Origin: Hemicordylus capensis | Taxonomy: Eukaryota > Chordata > Lepidosauria > Squamata > Cordylidae | Length of the DNA stretch: 64,000 nucleotides | Direction: 5' to 3' | Assembly (NCBI RefSeq): GCF_027244095.1 | Contig: NC_069657.1 | Span: 410,841,063-410,905,062, forward strand | In this document: piece by piece, positions 11,140 through 21,160 of the stretch | Layout: each line of letters opens with the position of its first letter | Position numbering within the stretch: the first letter of the stretch is position 1 | Made by a program: the position numbers and the translations under genes | Notes under the pieces: model-generated | Seen by the model: the letters and a program-made list of their open reading frames with translations, nothing else | Databases searched by the model: none | Told to the model about the DNA's origin: nothing

Positions 11140-12642
11140 ATATAGAAGATACTAAAGATTACTGCCCTTGCGCTCTACCCATAATTACACCTTACTGAAG
11201 ACTACATTCCACCTATTGTATCCTGTGCACTTTGTAGTGCCTTAATGTTGTGCACCTATTTACATGCCTTAATGTTGTGCACCTGTTTACATGCACCTAT
11301 TTACATTACAAAGGAACAATGCATCTACCACCCTGCCTGGAGATTTAATTTTTAGTGACTCTGAGGAGGGAGCAGAACCCTGAAAAATGACAAATCTAGC
11401 AACTCACATGAAAAAACTGAACAAGGCATCCAAGAGACAAAAACAGTGACAGGGGCTGTCCCTGGTAAATAGGGACAGTTGGAGCCTATGCTTTTGCAAT
11501 AGAGTGTCAGGCCTTGGCCAAGCTTGGTGCATAGGTTGCACTGCGTGTGGGATAGTCTCCCATTACTTCATTTAACTTTGTGTGTTTTTTTAAATCAAGG
11601 GATGTGGATGAACAGTAAAGAAATAAAGCATTATGTCCTGAGTAATCCATACAGGAGTAGCTAACAGTTGGCCATTATCTATTTTACACCCTTCTTCCTT
11701 CCTTCATACCCTGAAATGTATCCCAATGTAAAGGACATAACCATTATGCTATTTGGGCTGACTACTGAAACAGTACTACACCTTTCCCAGGTAGGAATCT
11801 AACCATGATTTTATTTATTTATTTATTTATTTGATAAATGATTTCTGAGAGAGGAGATAATGACAGGTCTGGTCTTAGTACCAACCCAACAGCGTAGTTC
11901 TGAACAGTTGCCAAAGGCAGTAGTAGTAGATAGCCTACATTTTGCAGGTGCACAGCTGCTTCTCAGCAGACTATATTACACAGGAACTGATCAGCTTTCT
12001 CACCACCAGAACTGGATGCTGAAAAACCAGCCAGGCTGGGGTAGCAACTCATGGCAGCCAGGTTGATTCCCACATATTATTTGGGATTAGGAGCAGAGCT
12101 TCCAGGCTAGTGGACTAACTTTTCAGCAGGCCTGAGCCCTGGCACCTCTTTTTTTCATAAATTATGAGTAATGACTTCATTGAACAAATCAGCAATGTTG
12201 TTCTAATATATTGTATTGAAATAAAAATCTCCATTTGAATTAGGACTAAGAATGTAGAACACAAACCAAGAGGAATAAACCAACTTTTATCCTATCTTGA
12301 TGAACATTTCTAGGTTAGTTTGTGGGTAATGGCATGCCTACATTGGGAAATAATTATTAGGTTACCAACTGTAATCATTCTAATCTTCTAAATTGCATCT
12401 GTAGTGAAATGTGACCCAGAATCAAGAATCAAAGAGGAGAAATCAAATTCTTTATATGCAGCAGCAAGAGAAAGGGAAGCTGAAACTTAATGAGAACTGA
12501 GTTTTCATTTCAGTTGAGTTCACTAAAAAGCTGCACTGTGCTCTTAAAATAATAAAGGAATTGCTTTTAACTTAATGGCATATTTGACATTCCTTGAACA
12601 GCACCAAAGGTGTGTATGATGTCTAACAGGAAAGATCTAGGG
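11140..12642. other. Unannotated intergenic DNA
   Basis: No gene seen. It holds a short (ATTT)n run (about 11,809-11,833) and a small direct repeat of ATGCCTTAATGTTGTGCACC near 11,235-11,285. Confidence 0.5.
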
Positions 12643-12778
12643 CACAAGTGTAAAACTGTGGCCTTCCTGCAGATATTGGCCTACAACTCCCATTATCCCT
12701 GGCTACTGGGCACTCTGATTAGGGATGATGGGAGTAGTACGCCAACAACAGCTGGAGGGCCACAGTTGGACACCCTTG
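12643..12778. mobile_element. hAT-type palindromic MITE
   Basis: The 136-bp element has inverted ends meeting at AACTGTGGCC / GGCCACAGTT and a core like CTACAACTCCCATTATCCC. It is flanked by ATCTAGGG (12,635-12,642) and ATCTAGGC (12,779-12,786), a 7-of-8 target duplication. Same family as 15,080-15,195. Confidence 0.75.
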
Positions 12779-13229
12779 ATCTAGGCCCACCCCTTTTAAA
12801 GAAAGGCTCTGTTTCTTAACTAGGCCCTGCCCAATTTTTCAAGCACTGGCTCATGGCTCTGGCAATGTGAGGAGGGTCTTTGCTAAGACTGGTAGGAGAC
12901 TCCTCTGTGTTGGAGGACTGTCATATTTGGTAGCAGTTGCTTAGACCTTTTTGTGAGTGCATCTTTGCTGATGGAGCCTTGAAATCTGCATTCAGGTTTA
13001 AAATAATAATTTAAATTATTGTCTTAAGTTTCTTTTGATTCTCTCTCTCCATTTTTAAAAATTGTTTTGCTTAAATTCATATTATAAAGATTGGGGTTAG
13101 ACATTGTAATATTTAATATTTCTAGGTTTTTTGTATTTAGAAGTAATTTTCAAAAACAAAACAAAAAAAACCCCAAAACCCAGGCAAAAAATCCCAAACA
13201 CCCCAGTTCCTTCCTTCCTTCCTCCTTTT

Positions 13230-13247
13230 TTTTTTTTTTTTTAAAGA
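13230..13247. repeat. T homopolymer
   Basis: A run of about 18 T behind a short CTTC repeat. Similar T runs occur at about 24,286-24,302 and 24,969-24,988. Confidence 0.8.
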
Positions 13248-13423
13248 GGAGAAGAGGAAAAGTATGGTGCCATTTTGCTTTCTTCTCTAGGCCATTTATG
13301 TGGCAGGGCTGGGGGGAAGGAGGTTTTGCTGGGCTGCCCCTTGGAACTGGCCCACAACTTGCCGCCTCATGCAGCCTTCTTTGCCCTTCTTGGTCAGCAC
13401 TGGGAAGGAATGTCTTCATTTTA

Positions 13424-13599
13424 CTGTGTTTACCTGAATCCAAGACTAGGGTTTTTTCCAAGTTCTTTGATGTTAGACTTGGGTCATTTTTCAGAGTCCA
13501 CTTCCTTTTGGGTAGATAAAGGTAGAACCTGTATTTAACCTCTATTTTTAAAGGGGCTTCTCTTAAATTCAGTGTCATCTTGTATTTGGGTAAATACGG
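13424..13599. mobile_element. TA-flanked MITE (Tc1/mariner-like)
   Basis: A 176-bp element with roughly 28-bp inverted ends (CTGTGTTTACCTGAATCC left; complement of GGGTAAATACGG right) and TA at both junctions (13,422-13,423; 13,600-13,601). It has no coding capacity. The family name is not known to me. Confidence 0.65.
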
Positions 13600-14274
13600 T
13601 ATCTTCCAGTTGTTTTGGGAGGTGCTTTGGTATTGTGTTTAAATGTGGTTTTATTTACAGCAGATGTTTTAACTATGTTATTAACCACCTTGGGAACCAT
13701 GATGGATGGAAGGATTGTATTTTAAACAAGAAAAGTCCTATTAATAAAAAATAAATAACACGATACTTGCTCAAGAGTTGCTATGCATTTTTATAGATCC
13801 TCTGCACAATATACTTTAGAAATGTACTTGAAGTATTTGTAAAAGCCACTAGGGAGCAGTTTGCGGTTTTGTGGAGGTTTATGAAGACAATGTGGATCAT
13901 TGTGTTCATTTGGAAGCCTGTAAAATTAATTACTTCACAAACAAATGCAACAAACAGGAGGCACACACACTCTGTATTTGAAAACAAATAATGGGTCTTA
14001 TGACATCTTAAAGACTAATAGATCTATTGTGGTATCATTTTATGTGAGAGGGAGGAGGGCAGAAACAATTATTCAGAATCTCAGAACTGTCTGAATCGTT
14101 CCTTTATTGTCATAATAATACTGTTCATATCCTGCTCTTCCTTTTTTGTTTGTTTTTGGAAAGCTCAGGGTAGCTTACGCAGAGTTTACAGTGATCTCCT
14201 ATCCAGGCTCTAATCAGGTCCACACCTCCCTAGCATTATTACTACAGGATTAGGTGCTCCCTACTATTTGCTTC

Positions 14275-14530
14275 AATGCTGCTGCTGCTGCTGCTGCTGC
14301 TTCTTCTACTACTACTACTTATATACCACTTTTCAACCAAAGGTCTCAAAGCGGTTACATAGAAAAATAAATACGTAAATAAAATGGTTCTCTGTCCCCA
14401 AAGGCCTCACAGGCCAAAAATAAACATAAGGCAGATACCAGCAACAGCCACTGGATGGATGCTGTGCTGGGTTTGGATAGGGCCAGTTGTTCTCCCCCTG
14501 CTAAATATAAGAGAATCACCACTTTAAAAG
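14275..14530 (-). mobile_element. Probable LINE/SINE 3' end with triplet tail
   Basis: Read on the minus strand, a segment ending GCTTTGAGACC..GAAAAGTGG..ATATAAGTAGTAG runs into (TAG)n, (AAG)n and (CAG)n triplets (14,278-14,315 on the plus strand, CTG-type). The structure resembles the 3' ends of CR1/L2-group elements. The family is unresolved. Confidence 0.4.
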
Positions 14531-14623
14531 GTGTCTCTCCTGAGAAGCTTGGAACAATGCCTTGATTTTCGAACAGCTAGATTTGATACCATGCTGTAAT
14601 TGAGAAAGTGCACATCTACAGTA

Positions 14624-14991
14624 CAGTGGTCCCTCGACTTACGAACTACTCGACATAAGTATTTTTCGAGTTACAAACGGCAGTTTTAGATCTGGTTTTA
14701 GATGCTGTTTTTTCGACTTACAAATTTTTAGACGGGGTTTCCTCGACTTACGAATTTTACATGCAGTTTCCTTGACTTGCCTGCCTGTTTACTGCCTGTT
14801 TATTCTTGAAAAGAAATGTTCCTGTGCAGTTTGCAAGCCTTACTGGGGGTCTGGGTCTTTTTTCTAGGCTCCGGAACGCATTAATCCGTTCCCAATGCAT
14901 TCCTATGGGAAACCGCTTTTCGACTTACGAACTTTTCGACTTACAATTGTGCATTCGGAACGGATTAATTTCGTAAGTAGAGGGACCACTG
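14624..14991. mobile_element. TA-flanked MITE with repeated TCGACTTACGAA motif
   Basis: This 368-bp element is flanked by TA (14,622-14,623; 14,992-14,993). Its ends are CAGTGGTCCCTCGACTTACG and an inverted copy, AGTAGAGGGACCACTG. TCGACTTACGAA or a close variant occurs at least five times inside on the plus strand. Terminal CAGTGGTCCCTC plus TA suggests a pogo/Tigger-type member of Tc1/mariner (inference). No coding region. Confidence 0.85.
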
Positions 14992-15079
14992 TATTAGGGG
15001 CATTTCCAAAAGAACCCTTGCCTCGGAATCATAAAACACTTGTCCAAATTTACACTGGGAGTTATGGTTGGGATTAGAT

Positions 15080-15195
15080 CAGGACTGCACATCTTCAGCC
15101 CTCCAGCTGTTGGACTACATGCTTGACGATTGGCCACTGTGATGATGGGAGTTGTAGTCCAACAACAGTTGAAGGGCTGAAGCTGTGCAGTCCTG
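15080..15195. mobile_element. hAT-type palindromic MITE, 8-bp target duplication
   Basis: The 116-bp element has inverted ends CAGGACTGCAC / GTGCAGTCCTG and a core like GATGGGAGTTGTAGTCC. It is flanked by perfect copies of GATTAGAT (15,072-15,079; 15,196-15,203). Eight-base duplications are characteristic of hAT transposons. Confidence 0.88.
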
Positions 15196-15389
15196 GATTA
15201 GATCATCTCCAATAAAAGACTTAAAAGTAATATAATGCAATATGGTGAAAGCCTTGTATTTTGCTTACAGTACTGTTGTTCAGAATAGGCCTTTATCCCA
15301 TAATCTTTGTTGCCTCTATCTTTTTTCCTTCACTATCAACACTTAGATTGTAGACTCCTTGGGGCAAGGACCTATCTTTTTTGCTTAGG

Positions 15390-15637
15390 TAATAAGTGGT
15401 GCAGTGGGGAAATGTTTGACTAACAGGCAGAAGGTTGCCGGTTCAAATCCCTGCTGGTATGTTTCCCAGAATATGGGAAACACCTATATCGGGCAGCAGC
15501 GATATAGGAAGATGCTGAAAGGCATCATCTCAGACTGTGTGGGAGGTGGCAATGGTAAACCCCTTCTGTATTCTATCAAAGAAAACCACAGGGCTCTGTG
15601 GGCGCCAGGAGTCGAAATCGACTTGACGGCACACTTA
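15390..15637 (+). mobile_element. Sauria-type SINE, copy A
   Basis: The head carries tRNA-like promoter boxes: A-box region GTGGTGCAGTGG and B box GGTTCAAATCC (15,440-15,450). A body (GATATAGGAAGATGCTGAAA) follows, then a Bov-B/RTE-like tail, GCCAGGAGTCGAAATCGAC, with GACGGCACAC at the end. It has the middle segment TATGTTTCCCAG with the GGGCGCCAGGAGTCG tail type. Likely mobilised by a Bov-B LINE (known for this family). Confidence 0.85.
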
Positions 15638-15869
15638 AGTGCCATATACTTTGATGGCATTTTATAAATATAATTTGTTTTATTGCTGAAAGCTGTCAGA
15701 AATGACTTTAATATATAGGGGTCCGAATCTCCTCTCTCTGACAGAGCCTAGGTGTGGTATGTGTGGGGCGGAGCCACCATTGGGCAAAAGGGTTCAAAGA
15801 ACCCTGGCTGCCAAGAGTGCCCCACCCCATGGCTCGGGCTCCATAGGAGCCCAGAGCAAACTCCCCCCC

Positions 15870-16070
15870 CCCACGCCCGGGCCGCTGAAAGCCCGGGCGA
15901 GCTCTTTGCCAATTATTTCAGGCAGCTCCGACTGCCCCATAGAATGTTTTTCCCTTCCTCTCCCTCTCTGGAGGGAGAGAAGGGGAAAACGTCCTATCAG
16001 GCAGCCGACACTGCCTGAAATGACAAGTTGAGAGCTCGTTCAGGCTCTCAGCAGCCCAGGCCACGCCCCC
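15870..16070. repeat. G+C-rich palindrome
   Basis: Inverted arms of about 90 bp centred near 15,970. The left arm has GCCCGGGCGAGCTC and ATTTCAGGCAG; the right arm has their complements CTGCCTGAAAT and GAGCTCGTTCAGGC. Probably a MITE. Ends and target duplication are not defined. Confidence 0.55.
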
Positions 16071-16287
16071 ATGGCCTGGGCTGCCTAAAATGAGAACCTT
16101 CCTGACTGGCCTTCAAATTTTTCCTGTTCAAGTTTTTCAAAATACTTCCATCTACCCTTTAATACCCTTAAGGGTTAACATTGCAAGACCTTAGTTAGCT
16201 AGACTGAATATACCTAACACTGATAAGCTTACTGCAGAAAACGCTCTCTCCCAGCCTGCTGTTTAGATGGACTTGCATAAATAAAAT

Positions 16288-16828
16288 GTGTTGAGCATCT
16301 CAGAATATTTTTTGGACAGTGTCCAGGATGACAGTCTAACTTTCTCCTCTGACGACTTGGTGAAGGAGATGCAGCAGGGAATTAATGGATTCATTGGAAA
16401 TTTGCTTAGTCTCAAACAAGCCCTGACTACAGTACAGACGCTGGTGAACCCGCCTGCAAAAGATGGCCAACACCAAGCAGAGAGTAAATTAACTGACATC
16501 TCTGGAAATTTCTGACCAAATGGAGGTTGCAGTGCAAGGAGATCAATTTGCCTTAAGCAATGTCACCTTAGATAAGGATTTAATAGATCTTTTGAACTCT
16601 GAATATATACAGATGGATTCCTTTACTGAATTTCCTCTCATGCCAGCAGATGTGACTATCAATGAGCAGACAAATTTGGGAGATGATTTTTTGATATCTG
16701 CTGCACTCTTGGAAGGGAGCTCTTTGAATAAAGCAGAGCTTTTAATGGAACTACAAATGGAGACCATGAGTCAAGAGAGCCAAGAGATAAAAAGTGTGGA
16801 TGGGTTTTATGCAGAAGTATATACATGA
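16288..16828 (+). other. Unidentified coding-like stretch, possibly LINE-derived
   Basis: Two adjacent plus-strand open frames of 75 and 102 codons (16,288-16,515 and 16,520-16,828) have an acidic, leucine-rich composition rather than a random look, for example DLVKEMQQGINGFIGNLLSL. They lie about 400 bp upstream of the reverse-transcriptase region of the LINE at 17,205 and could be its upstream part. I recognise no domain. They could also be chance. Confidence 0.3.
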
Positions 16829-17651
16829 AATACAGGGAAAACGCCTCCATAGTAACCCTTCAGAGCTTGTTGAGTTTGAAAAAGCAATATAAACTTCTGG
16901 GGTTTTTTTTGGTTTTTTTAAAAGGGTGCACACAGAGATTCATGGCAACAATTGATAGCTTCCTCTCAGGCCAAAAATTCAACTCTTTTTTTGCACTATG
17001 TGGCTATGAGTCCTACACGTGGTCCTTCCCGATTGGATTGGATTATCCTGGCCACTGTATGGGAGAGTCACTTTTATAATCTTAAGGGAGGAAAATCACC
17101 TTTTTAGTTTAAATCTAACTGCTGACTTGCTTCCAGAATGGCCTCCAGTAACAAGTTTGGACTCAAGTTTTGGGTGGTATAGAAATGTAAATAAATAAAT
17201 AACACCAGCCAAGACCTCAAATTTGGTAAAACAGCTGAAGCTGGGAAAGGCCCCAGGCTATGATAATTAAAAATAATATTGAATGGTGGGCCCCTATTTT
17301 GGTCTCGCTTTTCACTTTTATCAATCGATCAGCATCTATCCCAAAGAACTGGGGTATTGCTATCATTATCCCCATTTACAAAAAAGGGGGGAAGATATCT
17401 TCTCACCAATTATCGACCAATAAGCCTTTTGAGCATACCAAGCAAGATCTATGCTAGGCATTTATACAAAAGGTTGCAAGATTGGATAGACTCTAAAAAT
17501 ATTAGCACCCGAACAGGTTGGTTTTAGGCCTTTTTATTCACCATTGTCTCAGGCCTTGCTTCTACAGCATCTGATAACAAAATATATTTCAAAGCCTGAA
17601 GGGGTCCTTTATGCTGCGTTTGTTGACCTTAAATTTGCATTTGATTTAGAG

Positions 17652-17950
17652 GAGAGAAGAGCTGGTCTTGGACAAGCATGACTTGTCACCTTAGCTAAGC
17701 AGGGACCTGCCCTGGTTGCAAATGAATGGGAGACTAGAAGTGTGAGCACTGTAAGATATTCCCCTCAGGGGATAGAGCCGCTCTGGGAAGAGCAGAAGGT
17801 TTCAAGTTCCCTCCCTGGCTTCTCCAAGATAGGGCTGAGAGAGATTCCTGCCTGCAAGCTTGGAGAAGCCATTGCCAGTCTGTGAAGACAATACTGAGCT
17901 AGATAGACCAATGGTCTAAATCAGTATATGGCAGCTTCCTATGTTCCTAT
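17652..17950 (+). mobile_element. 5S-rRNA-like SINE, full length, inside a LINE
   Basis: It opens with AGCTGGTCTTGG. The 5S-like promoter region at 17,693-17,735 has AGCTAAGCAGGG, CCTGGTTG and GAATGGGAGACT in the 5S order and spacing. The 3' end is CAGTATATGGCAGC then TTCCTATGTTCCTAT, a CR1-like repeated tail. It interrupts the reverse-transcriptase region of the surrounding LINE, so it is the younger insertion. Confidence 0.85.
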
Positions 17951-18164
17951 CTAGGGAGAAGCTGCTTTGATTGTCACTTACTTTTGTTAATATATAAAAT
18001 TTATCAGAACACCTATTTGAAAGTTACATGCAATGTGGCAGGTTATTTCTCTAAAGACATTTCATCAAAGAGAGGCTTGAAGCAAGGATGTTTTCCGGCT
18101 CCGTTATTATTGATTTTGTATACAAATTCTATGGTTGCCTCTCTGACTCATGTAGACTTTCATT

Positions 18165-18405
18165 CTCCGGTATTTGGAATATGCTCCCTGCTGAAATAAG
18201 AGCATCTCCTTCTCTGTTTGTTTTCAGGAAGACCCTCAAGACTTTCCTGTTCTTGCAAGCTTTTAATTAGAATTTTAATAATTTGTTTTATATTCTTTTT
18301 ATTGTGTTTTATGTATTTTAACCTGTAATTTTAATGTTGGGATTTGTATACTGCCTAGAGATTTACATAACAGGCAGTACAAAAATATGAGGAATAAATA
18401 AGTTG
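18165..18405 (+). mobile_element. L2-type LINE 3' end
   Basis: Encodes the C-terminal reverse-transcriptase remnant WNMLPAEIRASPSLFVF and KTFLFLQAFN before the stop, then the A+T-rich 3' untranslated region ending GTACAAAAATATGAGG. The same C-terminus is at 62,541-62,646 (RLWNAFPAEIRASPSL). Inserted into the unassigned LINE. Confidence 0.8.
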
Positions 18406-19105
18406 TTATCACTCATGTTAGCAGATAAGTTTACTTCCAACTGGGAAATGGAACTTAAAGAAAAATTGTTTTCCTATGGGTTTGCTCCACAGTCATTGTT
18501 GGCTATGAATCTTGATCAAGCTAGCCTGGTGCTCTCCCAAAGAATTTGTGATGTAGTGTGGTAATCTGATAGAAGTTTTATATCAAGGAGATTAATAGTG
18601 GGTAACCAACTATTGAATATGAAACCTGTTAATTATTTGGAAAAGCTTACAGTAGCAAAATACCCTAGAGCCTTCACACTAGCATGTTTTGAAGTTTTAC
18701 CTTCTGCTGTGTTTGAAGGCAGGATCAAAAGAGTCCCTTACACAGAGCGGTTTTGTCCTTGCAAGTCAGGTGCTATTGAGACACTACCACATGTGCTACT
18801 ATACTGTAGTTTCTACAGGGATACTCTCTATGAACTAATAGTGCCCCTCCTAGTAAACTCCCCTGGCTGCCTGGATGAATTCTATGTAAGCTATCTTTTA
18901 TCTGATAGTGATGACAAAATTACTTATGCAGTTGCTAAGTTCTGTCTCATTGCTATTAGAATTTGAAGTAAAAGTGTATCTGTATAGCTGGACTCCATAA
19001 GGTATATGAATATCTGGATTAGTTATGGATACTCTTTGAGTTGTATGTATGTATATATTTTTCTGGTCAGCGACTGTAAATAAACTGAACTACAGAAGTC
19101 AATGC

Positions 19106-19950
19106 TGCTTTTCAAGTTTTTTTTTTAATTATTATTACCAGCAGCTGACCTTCTCAGGAAAATTGCCTAATTCTTTTAAATTTCAATGGGACTACTCTGA
19201 GTAATTTTCCTCATTGTGTCAACCATTTCTGTAACTGTTTGGAAAAATACTTTGTGATTGTAATGCATAAACATGGAGTGCAGTTTATGTAACACACATT
19301 AAAGAGTTAATTGTAGTGTTTTGTCTGTTCCAAGGGTTGCTAAGAAACACTACTAGGGCTTGTCCAATGAAAAGTAGCGGTGATGACATAATGGTATTGC
19401 TTTATGTTTTGCTGTCCTGCCACTGAAGTATTATGGAGATTTCACAGAAGTACGGGTCTCTGGAAAGCTAGGTTTTCATTTATGATGCAGTTTAACAGGG
19501 ATGTTTTAAAACTCTGATTCTTTTCTGTCCACAGGGCTAAAACCTTCTCTAGTTGTGTAGCAAGTTCAGTGTATGTTACATGTATATTGCTCTACAGCTA
19601 AGTAGGAGTTATGTGTCCAGAATGGTTTTGAGCTAATGATGAGTTGTGTAGGAAGTTATTCTTGCTGCTAACTGAAAACCAATAAAATTGATAGTGTGGT
19701 CTAACACCTTTTTTTTACTAGGAAGTGTACATAGAACTCTGTGCATGACCAGGGATTATTTTTGATAATATGATTTCTCCCAAATTTTATTCTTTTTTTG
19801 CTTTTCTGTGACTGAAGCATAGCTAATATTGATTTAATAATCCAATTTTATGTGCGTAATCAGTGTTGCTATTCCTAGTGATTAAACATGATAGCTTAAG
19901 AACAAGTTTGGGCTTTTTATAATGTAGGTACAGTATGGAATAACTATATT
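19106..19950. other. Unannotated intergenic DNA
   Basis: A+T-rich, no gene or repeat I can name. Confidence 0.5.
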
Positions 19951-20172
19951 AGCAATAGCAATAGCACTTACATTTATATACCGCTCTATAGCCAGAGCTC
20001 TCTAAGCGGTTTACAATGATTTAGCATATTGCCCCCAACATTCTGGGTACTCATTTTACCGACCTCGGAAGGATGGAAGGCTGAGTCAACCTTGAGCCCC
20101 TGGTCAGGATCGAACTTGTAACCTTCTGGTTACAGGGCGGCAGTTTTTTTACCACTGCGCCACCAGGGGCTC
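19951..20172 (-). mobile_element. tRNA-derived SINE with L2-like tail
   Basis: Read on the minus strand, it begins GCCCCTGGTGGCGCAGTGGT (A-box region), has a B box AAGTTCGATCC, then a body with GACTCAGCCTTCCATCC, and ends GTAAACCGCTTAGAGAG ... CGGTATATAAATG followed by a short TGCTAT repeat. That tail resembles L2 3' ends. It differs from the Sauria-type copies. Confidence 0.75.
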
Positions 20173-20173
20173 T

Positions 20174-21160
20174 GATGAGATTGTTGTTGTACAGCTTGTT
20201 AGATTGTTGTTGTACAGCTATAACTACAGTGTAACAGTTAGTGTATGTTTAAGGTAACATTTAATGAAGGACTTTAGAATTGTTGTATTCTATCCAGTAA
20301 TCTTTTGCAATTTGTTTGTTTGGACATTTGACCCAAGGGGGATCCTGTAGAGAGTGTGTGGGAGGAGTCAGAAAGAAAAAAGGAAATAAGGATAAAATGG
20401 AATTGACATAAGATTCCCTTGTGTGTATGTGGGAAGCATATATAAAACAAGAATTAACTCACTTTGAGAGCAGTTAGCATATCTGTGGACATTCGTAGTC
20501 TTTAACTAGTATAGCAGGCGTTTCAGAATCCTTATGGACATTTTCCAGATGAGTGTTTATGACACACAGTCATAAGCATTCACATTTCATTAAGATACAA
20601 ATAGCTTTCCTCCAGCTATTGTGTGTGATTTGTGGAGACATGTCTGTGCTCAAATGACATCCCAGTACTCAAACTGCAGTTCCTGCAGAAATATCAGTGC
20701 TCATACTGGCATTCTCCTAGTGCTCAAACATCTGTTAATGGTTGAAGATAAACATTAAAATTTCACTGCAGCTTGCACTGCAGCTAACAAGCTGCAGGTT
20801 TAATGCTGTATGAATTCAGCTGCATGAGTATTAAGGACACCTATTGGCTGGTGCTGGTTACATTCTGGTGGTCAGTAATAAACTCATCTCCACCAGTTTA
20901 TGCTCCTTTTTAAATCAATTTAAAATGTTTTCAAACATTATTTTATTTTTCCTGCCTTTTCTTGCTTTACCACTCCTTCTGCAGGAGTGTGTGTGTATGT
21001 GTATATGTGTGACTGGCCAACACCAGCAAAGTTACCCTCTCCCTGACAACACTGCTATTCCCTTGCTATTTCTTTTGATCTGTTGTTTTCAATTAATGTA
21101 TTAAAATGTTTGTATTTCTGTCTCAAATGGTTCTCCATTTCCTCCTGTCCATGATGAACT
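20174..21160. other. Unannotated intergenic DNA
   Basis: No gene seen. A 22-bp near-perfect tandem duplication (GATTGTTGTTGTACAGCT) lies at about 20,178-20,219. Confidence 0.5.

Larger units (their letters stand above)
17205..19105 (+). mobile_element. LINE of unassigned clade, interrupted twice
   Basis: The first part encodes reverse-transcriptase residues such as TNYRPISLLSIPSKIYARHL and ALYAAFVDLKFAFDL-like sequence. The middle part gives KRGLKQGCFPAPLLL, equivalent to the RQGCPLSPLLF motif. The last part ends with a Cys/His motif, CPCKSGAIETLPHVLLYC, of the type found after the reverse transcriptase in several LINE clades. The 3' end is near GACTGTAAATAAACTGAAC. A 5S-like SINE (17,652-17,950) and an L2 tail (18,165-18,405) split it. 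There are several frame changes, so it is dead. Clade could be R4/Dong or Vingi-like; I am not sure. Confidence 0.75.

Noticed and set aside
13150-13578. A 142-codon frame on each strand
   Set aside because: Overlaps a T run and a MITE; open on both strands with no family signature.
14278-14300. A CRISPR-like or expansion-prone repeat
   Set aside because: Short CTG triplets at the tail of a probable LINE/SINE; too short and simple to be more.
17693-17735. A functional 5S rRNA gene
   Set aside because: Only the promoter core resembles 5S; the rest differs and the same body is repeated at 8,297 and 45,648, so it is a SINE.
20989-21011. A GT microsatellite as a regulatory site
   Set aside because: Very short GTGTGT/GTATGT run with no context that suggests function.
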